Shown here in pieces: positions 44,853-54,500 of a DNA stretch of 64,000 bases (positions are counted from its first letter, which is position 1; the number at the start of each line of letters is the position of its first letter). Position numbers and translations under genes: made by a program. Below the pieces are notes generated by a model. The model made no database searches and was not told the DNA's origin. It saw only the letters and a list, made by a program, of their open reading frames with translations. This DNA comes from Psychrobacter celer (GTDB taxonomy: Bacteria > Pseudomonadota > Gammaproteobacteria > Pseudomonadales > Moraxellaceae): positions 186,001-250,000 of the forward strand of contig NZ_JABASU010000001.1 in the NCBI RefSeq assembly GCF_016107555.1. Direction: 5' to 3'.

Positions 44853-45284
44853 ATGATGGCAAGTTATCAAGATATTATGACTTCCATGCCTGCTATATCG
44901 CAGGCCGCTTGTGCCTCATCCTCGCTTACCATCATGCGCGCTGATATGATTGCCGCCTTACAAAACAAGCAACGTGGTAAGCGGGCATCAACTGAGCCGC
45001 AGCCCTGTTCTCATCATACAGTTAGTAGTCTGAGCGTGCTAGATGAGGCGCAGATATCACGCGTGATAGAGATGGCGTGGGAGGATAGGACGCCATTTTC
45101 AGCGATAGAGCATGGTTATGGTCTAAATGAGACAGCAGTTATTAAGCTGATGCGTCACACGCTAAAACCGTCGTCTTTTCGCCTATGGCGTCGGCGTGTC
45201 AGCTGCCGTGCTACCAAACATGACGCCAAACGCTCCTTTAGCGTAGGACGCGCTTATTGCAAAACGCAATATAAGCCGCGTTAG
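44853..45284 (+). CDS. TIGR03643 family protein
   Basis: 143 residues, strongly basic. The C-terminal 85 residues match the small TIGR03643/DUF2805 family: LDEAQISRVIEMAWEDRTPFSAIEHGYGLNETAVIKLMRHTLKPSSFRLWRRRV, followed by CRATKHDAKR. The N-terminal 60 residues are variable, and a later Met (for example MIAALQNKQRGKRA) could be the true start. The helix-turn-helix-like layout and charge hint at nucleic-acid binding, which is inference. No operon partner besides a possible link to rpe 55 bases downstream. Confidence 0.75.
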   Translation: MMASYQDIMTSMPAISQAACASSSLTIMRADMIAALQNKQRGKRASTEPQPCSHHTVSSLSVLDEAQISRVIEMAWEDRTPFSAIEHGYGLNETAVIKLMRHTLKPSSFRLWRRRVSCRATKHDAKRSFSVGRAYCKTQYKPR

Positions 45285-45338
45285 CTGTGGTTTCTAGCCT
45301 TGTTATTTTTATACAATCATCAATCAGGTAGTTTATTT

Positions 45339-46031
45339 ATGAGCAGTCCTTCTAAGCCTTATCTTATTGCGCCTTCTATCTTATCGGCTGACTTTGCCAG
45401 ACTTGGTGAAGAAGTCGAAAAGGTATTAGAGGCGGGCGCTGATGTCATCCATTTTGATGTCATGGACAATCACTACGTACCCAACTTAACGTTTGGTAGC
45501 ATGATCTGTAAAGCGCTACGTGATTATGGCATCGATGCCCCTATCGATGTGCATCTGATGGTGTCACCTGTCGATGGTATGATTGAGCAATTTTTGGACG
45601 CAGGGGCCAGCATCATTACCTTTCACCCAGAAGCCAGCGCGCATATCGACCGCTCTTTGCAGCTGATCAAAGATGGCGGCGCTGAGTGCGGTTTGGTATT
45701 AAACCCAGCAACGCCCTTACATTACTTAGACTACGTGATGGATAAGGTCGATCAAATCCTGCTAATGAGTGTCAACCCAGGGTTTGGCGGTCAGTCGTTT
45801 ATCGACAGTACGCTGGGCAAGGTGCGTGAGGTGCGTCAGCGCATCATCACCAGTGGCCGTGATATCAGGCTTGAAGTGGATGGCGGCGTCAAGGCCAGCA
45901 ATATCCGTGCGATCGCTGAAGCGGGCGCTGATATGTTTGTCGCAGGCTCGGCGATATTTAATCAGCCAGATTATAAAGCTGCAATCGACGCCATGCGTGC
46001 AGAGCTGGCATTGGCCAACGCGAGTGCATAG
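45339..46031 (+). CDS. rpe: Ribulose-phosphate 3-epimerase
   Basis: Interconverts ribulose-5-phosphate and xylulose-5-phosphate in the pentose phosphate pathway. ATG 45339 gives [20 protein letters not shown] and 230 residues, the normal length; the frame is open to 45300. Motifs: [34 protein letters not shown] (metal-binding His-Asp), [24 protein letters not shown] and [11 protein letters not shown], a complete TIM barrel. Followed by a small membrane gene. Confidence 0.97.
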   Translation: MSSPSKPYLIAPSILSADFARLGEEVEKVLEAGADVIHFDVMDNHYVPNLTFGSMICKALRDYGIDAPIDVHLMVSPVDGMIEQFLDAGASIITFHPEASAHIDRSLQLIKDGGAECGLVLNPATPLHYLDYVMDKVDQILLMSVNPGFGGQSFIDSTLGKVREVRQRIITSGRDIRLEVDGGVKASNIRAIAEAGADMFVAGSAIFNQPDYKAAIDAMRAELALANASA

Positions 46032-46097
46032 CTGAGATGGGGCACGGCTCACGGCTGCTGTGAGCGTGAGCGCCCTACAAAAGTAAAAAGGTGACAT

Positions 46098-46457
46098 ATG
46101 AACACAAACAAACCGCCACACGCATCGGTGCCGCCTGATTCTGTAAATAGCCGCGTGCCGCGACAGCGCAGTTTGGTGCCTAAAGGTATTACCATTGGTC
46201 TTGCTGTATTTGCGCTTGTACTCAGCTTAGCCGGTTATGGCTTTCGGCTGATGCTCGGTGAGGATGTAGAGACGGTGCTGCGCCATGCAGCGGTCATCGT
46301 CCCAGCCTTTGTGCTGGGTATTCCGCTGTTTTTTTGGCTGAGTTCGCGCCTGCTCAACAAAGTCAAAGGCATGAATATCGAAACTCGTAATGCCTTAACG
46401 CTTGGCTGGCTGACCGCGTGCGTGGCTATGCTGTGGCTGATGGGGACTTATAGTTAA
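46098..46457 (+). CDS. Uncharacterised small membrane protein
   Basis: 119 residues with a Pro/Arg-rich cytoplasmic N-terminus and three hydrophobic helices (about residues 34-52, 67-85, 98-116). AAAAGG precedes the ATG by about 8 bases. No family recognised. It may share a transcript with rpe (66-base gap). Confidence 0.6.
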   Translation: MNTNKPPHASVPPDSVNSRVPRQRSLVPKGITIGLAVFALVLSLAGYGFRLMLGEDVETVLRHAAVIVPAFVLGIPLFFWLSSRLLNKVKGMNIETRNALTLGWLTACVAMLWLMGTYS

Positions 46458-46630
46458 GTTGTTATATGCCTCGCTATACTGCACAAACTAAGGGGTTTTG
46501 CGTATCGTACATATCAAATAACCCTGTTATGAGGACAGGTTAGTGTGTATGAGCGCAATTCACCCTTTTGTGACTGCTTACTTTTCATTCATAAATACGT
46601 CACGCTGTTTGGGCGTGACTGGACGCTTGC

Positions 46631-46942
46631 ATGTCAAAACCTTCTGATAAAATCTTCGATCTTATTTTTCCCAAAGACTTACCCAACAGTTTGTTTGTCA
46701 TCCTGATAGTGGCTTGTCTGCTGCTTGGGCTGTCATCCTTACGTCATGGCACCGATTTGCAAGGTTGGCTCAATGTCATCGAAAACTGGCTACTGATGCT
46801 GCTGATATTTCCTACGGCGACAGCGACTGTTGCCTTGCCATTTAAATATCGTGACCCATCGCTTGAGCTCAAGCTCATGTATTATCTGGGTATGTTTGTC
46901 GCTTTCTTATTTACCTTAGCAAAACTGCGCTACTGGCGCTGA
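46631..46942 (+). CDS. Uncharacterised small membrane protein
   Basis: 103 residues with three hydrophobic helices (about residues 18-36, 50-70, 80-97) separated by short charged loops. The N-terminus (MSKPSDKIFDLIFPKDLPNS) is soluble. No family recognised. No clear operon partner. Clean frame with normal codon use. Confidence 0.58.
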   Translation: MSKPSDKIFDLIFPKDLPNSLFVILIVACLLLGLSSLRHGTDLQGWLNVIENWLLMLLIFPTATATVALPFKYRDPSLELKLMYYLGMFVAFLFTLAKLRYWR

Positions 46943-47142
46943 TCGGCGCATGTGCTGGCGCAAATACTTGACACAAAAGCGGACTCTAGAATAGAAGACT
47001 TACGTGACAGCCCTTGAATTTCAGGGCCAAAGCGTCCATTGTATGAATAAGACAGTTTTACCCGTATTACTTAGCGTAATCACGTGGCCAGACGCGACGT
47101 ATTTTGCCAGTACTTCATCACGGGATAATAAGGAACACATGA

Positions 47143-47454
47143 ATGCCATACGACATCGATAATGAGATAGAAGTAGATAACGAGAATAGCGATCAATTAG
47201 CAGGATTTGGAAGAGAAACCACGCTTGAGCTGGTAGAGGCCGATGATGGGCGACTGCTACTACGTGATGCTGAGCAAAATGAAGCACCGCTCATGACCAT
47301 TGATTTTTCTGAAAAACTCAAAGACATCCTCGGCAGTGATACGCAGGCGATAGGTCAGCATATGATTCATGCTGCCATTCAGGTGATCATGCAAAAACAA
47401 ATGAGCCAGTGGCACGCCCATGTCTATGACAAAGAGCCGGCGCACTATAGCTAG
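47143..47454 (+). CDS. Uncharacterised small acidic protein
   Basis: 103 residues, soluble, acidic N-terminus (DIDNEIEVDNENSDQ), then an amphipathic beta pattern (ETTLELVEADDGRLLLRD) and a helical C-terminus (IGQHMIHAAIQVIMQKQMSQWHAHVYD). AAGGAA lies about 9 bases before the ATG. No family recognised. The - strand also has an open frame here, but the + frame has better protein character and a ribosome binding site. Confidence 0.55.
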   Translation: MPYDIDNEIEVDNENSDQLAGFGRETTLELVEADDGRLLLRDAEQNEAPLMTIDFSEKLKDILGSDTQAIGQHMIHAAIQVIMQKQMSQWHAHVYDKEPAHYS

Positions 47455-47580
47455 TTGGTCGGTGTACTGCACTAAGCTGGCCGATGTACTATAGGATGTA
47501 CTATAGACAGATAGTCAGCTGAAAACCTACGGCCAAAGCGCCATGCGAGTGACAGTCGAAAAAAGTAGCAGATAAAACAG

Positions 47581-47619
47581 ACAAAAAAAGGGCTTATCAA
47601 TCGATAAGCCCTTTTTTGT
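47581..47619. terminator. Bidirectional terminator (rpmG side)
   Basis: AAAAAAGGGCTTATC pairs with GATAAGCCCTTTTTT around 4 bases. A-run on the left and T-run on the right allow use from both strands. It lies 25 bases after the rpmG stop on the - strand. Confidence 0.75.
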
Positions 47620-47643
47620 ATTCAAATAATCAGCATTGCCGTA

Positions 47644-47799
47644 TTATTTGATTTTTGCTTCTTTAAAGATCACGTGCTGGCGGACTTTAGGATCATATTT
47701 TTTGATCTCCATTTTGCCAGGCATCGTGCGCTTGTTTTTGGTCGTGGTGTAATAATAGCCAGTACCAGCAGTCGATACTAATTTGATTTTATCTCTCAT
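47644..47799 (-). CDS. rpmG: 50S ribosomal protein L33
   Basis: 51 residues, starting [20 protein letters not shown] and ending KEAKIK. The ATG complement lies at 47797-47799 and the stop at 47644-47646. It matches bacterial L33 ([17 protein letters not shown]). It contains no Cys, so this is the zinc-free form. Downstream of rpmB by 38 bases, the usual rpmB-rpmG operon, with AAGGAAAG upstream of its start. Confidence 0.97.
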   Translation of the reverse strand: MRDKIKLVSTAGTGYYYTTTKNKRTMPGKMEIKKYDPKVRQHVIFKEAKIK

Positions 47800-47837
47800 G
47801 ATAGCTTTCCTTTAGATGGTGGTGATAAGCGCGTGGC

Positions 47838-48074
47838 TTAAACTTTTTGACCTTGTGCGCGCAAATCTGCTAACACTTTATCAATACCAACTTTGTCGAT
47901 GATGCGCATACCTTTGGTAGACACACGTAGACGTACAAAACGGTTTTCTGACTCTACCCAAAAACGATGGTGGTGAAGGTTTGGTAGAAAGCGACGACGG
48001 GTTTTGTTGTTTGCGTGCGAAACATTATTACCCACCATAGGGCGCTTTCCTGTCACTTGGCAAACTCGAGACAT
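47838..48074 (-). CDS. rpmB: 50S ribosomal protein L28
   Basis: 78 residues beginning [20 protein letters not shown], with the family patterns [20 protein letters not shown] and [19 protein letters not shown]. The standard length for proteobacterial L28. First gene of rpmB-rpmG. Confidence 0.98.
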   Translation of the reverse strand: MSRVCQVTGKRPMVGNNVSHANNKTRRRFLPNLHHHRFWVESENRFVRLRVSTKGMRIIDKVGIDKVLADLRAQGQKV

Positions 48075-48560
48075 GGCGAACTCCTAATCTATGAGGCATG
48101 AGAGATTCTCATACCAGTCTGGGCAAGTTGCGCGTTTTTGCGGCATGGACACAGCAAGCGGCAGCTTTGCACCAAACAAAACTATATGAAGGTTGAGCTG
48201 ATATGACTGTTACTAAAGGCAAATAACAGACCCACCAATTCAGAAAATTTTAAAGCCGACATTTATACCATAAAACAGATGAATACTCAAATATTTTTAC
48301 GATTATCGTCGGACTAAAGGGTAGCTATTATACCCTGAAATGAGCCGTCTATGTTGTTGATTATTTAATAGTAAAAATTCATTTTTTAGTTGTAAGTTAT
48401 AACAAAAGTCAGTAAAGTTGCTGTTATATATTTAATACAATCTGTTAATACAACCAACCTTACTGTAATTCTATGTATCATTATCAGTCTGTCATGGTTC
48501 TAGACAATGATATTTTGCTTATTTGCGCGAATAAATTACTGCCGATGCGGAGTTCCAAAT
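48075..48560. other. Divergent region rpmB / giant lipoprotein gene
   Basis: 486 bases, becoming very AT-rich from about 48290. No gene recognised. It must hold the rpmB promoter and that of the lipoprotein gene. Confidence 0.5.
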
Positions 48561-51500
48561 ATGTCATATAGTTCATTACCTCTTTCTTCTAAACTCTTTC
48601 AGCTCACTTCTTTGACGTGCGCATTGGCTTTAGCAGGTTGTGGCGGCGGTGGTGATGGAGACACAGTGGATTCTGTTGCTCCTGCTCCTGATTTAGGGGT
48701 TCAGCCTGGGACTGGTAATGAAAATAATAATAACGGTAATGGTGGTAGTAATAACAGTGGTGAGCAGGTACCTGCGGAGGATTTTAGTTTACAAAAACTT
48801 TATACCGTCCCTACAAATATTAAGCTCACAGATGAGCCTGTCATCTTTAATGTAACTGTAAAAGCAGTTGAAAACATATCTGGCGGCGCGGCTATCGATA
48901 AGGCAGTCAGTCTCAGTATTGATGACTCACTAAATACTGGTGTTACCATTGAAGGGTCGAGCACTCAGACTACTGATGACAAAGGGGTGGCGACTTATGA
49001 GTTAAAACTTAACCCGCTGGTACTTGATGAGACGCAAAAAGCAAACCTAATCAAAAATGGTTTTAGCTTAAAAGCAGCGGCTAAACAGCCGTCAAATGGC
49101 GCAACCATCACTCAAGTGCTGACGGTCCGCGTTAGTAAAGAAGGCAGCGGTGATGGCACCCAAACAGTAGTTAGTACTCTTGATGTCGACAATCGACTTC
49201 AAACAAGCTCAGTATCTAATAACAAGCTAAATCCTTACGGTGATAGGGCTCAATTTAGCGTGATTCTCAAAAATGCGGATGGCGCACGCGTTGCAGACGT
49301 ACAAGTTGGTATGGGAGTTGGTGACATCAAAGGAGTTGCTATTGTCGGAAGTAACAAAACTACTGATAGCAATGGCGTGGCTACCTTTGACATTATTGTT
49401 GATAAAGGGTTATCAAAGGCCGCTCGTGAGGCGCTATTAAAAGGTGTGGTTTATGCTATCAATATCATTGAAAAAAATGGTGCGACTAAAGAAGTCTCGG
49501 GCATACTGCCGGTTGCGATTCCTACCTCAGACTATAAGCTGACAGTATCTGGAAACGCCAGTGCACTTAACGCTTATGGTGACAGTCAAACAATCACTAT
49601 CAATGCAGCTGCGATTAACGACAAAGTTCCAACGAGCATTGCTGGGGCAAAAGCCTCTATTAAGCTTAACAGTGGTATAAAAGGTGTTAGCTTAAGTACT
49701 GAGGCGCTCACTTTTGATGATAAAGGCCAAGCAGTAGTTGATCTTATTGTGGCGCCAACGTTGAGTAATGCGGAGCGCACCAAGCTTGCTAAAGAGGGGC
49801 TCAGTTATACGATTACCTTATCTGAGCCAAATAACTCTAAAACAGTAAAAGAGGGTAAGAGCAACGTTGAGATACCTGCTGCCAAGTATCAAATCAAAGC
49901 AGCTAATACCAGTAAAGCGAGAATATCAAGTTTTGGTAGTAGCGTGGATATCAGCTTTCGCGTCAATGACAAAGACGGAGGCGCAGTAGCCGGTGAAAAA
50001 GTCACAGTAAGCTTGCCTGCTGAACTGACCGCAAAGGGGCTATTAAGCTTAGACAGCACAGCCATGCAAACTACTGATAATAAAGGTATGGTTAGCTATA
50101 CCGTCAGTATTCCAAAAGGGTTGTCAAAAAGTAATCGTGCGATTTTAGAAAAGGCAGGTGGCTTTGTACTGTCTGCCAAGGTCATTGAAGCATCAGGTGC
50201 CAGCAGCAAGATAGATAGTGCTCATATACAGATTACCGCTGAGAGTGAGACGATCTTAGATGCAAAAAGCATCCCTAGAGCTATCAATGTACTTAAAAAC
50301 AGCTTTAGTATTCAGGTGGCCGCTAAGCGCCCTGACGGCAGTGCAGCAAATGACAAAGAGGTTAAGCTTAGCATTGAAAATGTACCAGGAGTGAGCATTG
50401 CGGGTAGTAAGCAGATTACCAATAATGCAGGTGTTGCTAACTTTACGTTAAATATCCAAGACTTAACGGATACTCAGCGTAATAACTTAGTTAAAAATGG
50501 CATTCCTTATACCGTTACTTTGACAGATGATGATGGTATTACTAGCGAAACTTATAATGCATCGGTCATTATGCCTATCGCCGAATACAAAATAAACACA
50601 GGCACAGCAAGCAAGAGCAAACTACTTAGCACTGGAGGTGAAACCACCATCAGCTTCCGTGTTAATGATAAAACTGGCGGTATCGTGGCAGGCCAGCAAG
50701 TGACCGCGAGCTTGCCCAGTATCTTAACACAAAAAGGGCTGGTTACACTTACTAGCGCCGCCAATCAAACAACAGATGCTCAAGGTGTCGTTAACTATAC
50801 TGTGCGTATCCCTGAAGGGTTGTCCGTTGATCAGCGTAAAGCTATTGAAAGAAGCGGGTTCTCATTAGTCGCAAGCCTGACAGAGTCATCAGGTGTAAGC
50901 GTTAAAGCCAAAAGTGAAAAAATTACTGTTAATGCGGATCCGACTAGGAGTGATATCGTCGTCAGCGCCAGCACTATGCCAAGCGTGGTCAATGTGTTGA
51001 AAGACAGCTTTAGTATACAAGTAGCAGCCAAACTGCCAAATGGCAATGCGGCAATTAATAAACCTGTCGAGCTAAGTATCGAAGGAATTAAAGGCGTTAG
51101 CATTGCTGGTAACCAACAAACGACAGATGGTTCGGGTAATGCTACATTTATCGTCAATATTGATCCAAGTCTAAGCTTAGCTGAGCGCCGCACTATCGCT
51201 GCTAGTAACATCGATTATAAAGTCGTATTAACCGATAACGATAGCCGAGCGATCGAATCTTTCACTGCTGAAGCTGATGTACCAGCCGCTCAATATAAAA
51301 TTAGCTTTGGCCAAATGAGTAGTGATAAGCTGTCAAGCTCGGGTGGTAGCACGACCATCAGCTTTCGTGTCAACGATAAAAACGGCGGCGTAATAGCGAA
51401 CCAAGTAGTTAAAGCAAGCCTACCAGCTGCTTTGGTGAATGCGGGTGTCATTACTCTAGATGGTGCTACAAACCAGACTACTGACGCTAAAGGTATGGTT

Positions 51501-54500
51501 AGTTTCAATGTACGTGTACCGACCAATCTGAACCAAGCACAAAAAACACTAATTGAGAACCACAGTGGCTTTGCACTAAATGTCGCAGCTGTAGAGTCTA
51601 CAGGAGCCACAAGCACTGCGAGTGTTGCCATTAGTGTCACTGATAAGGTACAAACCAGTCAAACGACACTCGCTGTCACCACTAACCCTGCACCGGTCAA
51701 CATTTTAAAAGACAGCTTTAGCATCCAAGTCTCAGGGGTACGTAACGATGGTAGCGCTGCTGCAGACAAAGTGGCCAAACTAACAATTAATAACGCCTCA
51801 AAGCTCACACTACAAAACAGTGAACAAAAAACAGATGCAAAAGGTATAACCACATTTACCGTAAATATTAGTCCTACGATGAGTGACGCTGAACGTCAAG
51901 CATTGGTCAAATCTGGTCTTAGCTATACCGTGAGCCTCACTGATATTGATGGTGTAGTCTCTAGTAAATATAATGCACCAGTTATCATCCCGGCTGCCCA
52001 ATATCAGCTAAGCTTTGGTACTCTAACCAACAAGCAGTTATCAAGCTCAGGTGGCAGCACTACTATCAGCTTCCGCATTAATGATAAAAATGGTGGAGTC
52101 ATTGCAAACCAGCCAGTGACAGCAAGCCTTCCTGACAACTTAGTTGGGCTTTTAAGCTTAGACAGTAGCGCCACCAAATTAACCAACAATCAAGGTGAAG
52201 TCAGCTTTACCGTTCGTGTGCCAGCAGGGTTGAATTCTGATCAAAAAGCAAAAATTGAAAAAGCTAAGTCGTTTGTGCTCACCGCGATGACCGTTGAAGA
52301 CTCCGGTGCTAAGAGTGATGTGACAAGCAGTCTAATTGCACTTAGTGATGAAGTGGGTCAAAGTGAGATTCAACTTGTTGATAATAGTAACCAGCCTGTG
52401 CTCACCACTGATAAGCAGTTTGTAGTCGATATCACGGGTAAGTATCCTGATAGCAGTGCTGCTTTCAATAGAGTCGTCAAGCTTAAGATCGACCAGCCTG
52501 AACTGTTTACAATCATTGATGCTGAGCAGAGCACGGATAATGCAGGCCGTGTATCTTTTACTGTAAATATAAAAGATAACCTTAATGAAGACGAGCAAAA
52601 GGCACTTGCCGAATCAAATATCAACTATACTGCAACCATTATCGATGTTGATGGTACCCAAGCTACGTTGTCTGGCAAGATTCAGGTAGAAAAGCCTACC
52701 ACTACATTAAGTTTCGCCTCTATCATTACCCCAAGCATCAGTGAGTTTGGTGGTGAGGGCATTATTAAAGTTAAGCTATTAAGTAACAAAAGCAGTAGCG
52801 CTGCACAAAATCAAGACGTCAATATTTTACTTGGTAAAAAAGCTCAGGATTATGGCGTTACTGTTAGTTCAGACAGTAGCACTACTGACTTTAATGGTGA
52901 AACCACCTTTATCGTCACTATTCCTGAAGGTTTAAACTATGAGAAGCGTGAAGAGCTCAAGAAGGTCGGTATCAATTACCAGCTGTCTTATATCGAAAAA
53001 GGTGAAACGTATACGTCTGCTATTAAAAACGTCATCATTAATACGCCAACTGTAGATTTAACCGTTCTAAACAATCCAACCCTTATCAATAACCGTCCGT
53101 ACTATACCTTGAATGGTGAAGGCGATACGGTCGTTGTAGGTGCAGGTATCAGCACACAAACCACTAATATTCCAATCAGTGGTCAACCGGTGACCATTGA
53201 TTTTAAGGACAGAGCATTAGCAAAACTATTGACCGTTAATGGCAAAGCAGGTGATAGTATCACCTCTGTGACCACAGACGCTAGCGGTAATGTCAGCTTC
53301 ACCGTCACTGTGCCTAATAACTTAACTAAAGAGCAAAAAGCGGCGCTAAAAAACAAAACGCTTGAAGCTGTGTTGCGTGAAACTTTGACAGGTAAAACGC
53401 AAGCGATTGAGTTCAATGTACAGTCCACTAAAGCCGCGATTGATCTGATTGATTTGACACCTACGCCACTCAATCTAAACGGTGGTGAAACACAGGTTGA
53501 AGTGATAGCTAAAGACAGTCAAGACAATGTGATTGCAGGACAAAAAGTTTTCTTAGCGCTCCCTGCTGCGATTGCAGAGCAAGGCGTGCGTTTGGTCAGC
53601 GGTAAAGAGCAGGTCACTAATAATTCAGGGGTGGCTAGTTATACCCTTGCCGTACCAGCAGGGCTGACAGAGGAACAGAAAAAAGCCATCGGCTCAAGCT
53701 TTTTTGTCGCTTTTTCAGCGGCGGATGCCAATGGTAATATCGCTACCCAAACTAGTACTGTTACTACGACTACGCCTAGTAGTGCTACAGGTACGACAGA
53801 AAGTATCGCTATCGGCGCTAATAAGGTAGTTAGTACTAAAGGTGATACCTTTAAAGTCTTTGTACGCGCGACAGATAATGATAACGCTATTGGTAATCGT
53901 GAAGTGCGCCTAAGCGTTGATAATCCGATTCAAACAGGCGTTAGTATAGTTGGTAGTAGTACAGCCAGTACTAACAGTGACGGTGTGGCAACATTTGACC
54001 TTAAACTTGAGCCTGGCGCTAATGTCAATCAAGCGATTTTAGAGGCAGGTATCAAGGTCACAGCGACAACTAAAACGACTGGTGGCTTTGATATTGAGTC
54101 AGACTATATTGTACCTGTAGATACCGCGACCATTGATGAGTATCAGATCCTTGTCAGCTCTGATAAGTCCACGCTAACTACTGGCGGTGATCAGACCAAT
54201 GCAACCTTCCGCGTGACTGACAGTAAAGGCGGTATCCTAGCCGGCGTTCCTGTACAGCTGGCTATTACCAATCTAGCGGCAAGTGGAGCGGCACTTACGA
54301 CACCAAGCATGGTAACCACTGATGCAAATGGTCAAATTGATGTCGGCGTACTTTTAGCCGCCGGCAGCATTAATGCGCGCCTAAATCACACTATTGATAT
54401 TGAAGCCAAGATAGTTACCCCTGAATATGATGCTAATGGTGTTGTCACACTGACTACCCGTGAAAGTAAGATTCTAAGTCTATCAGCCGTGGGTACAAAA

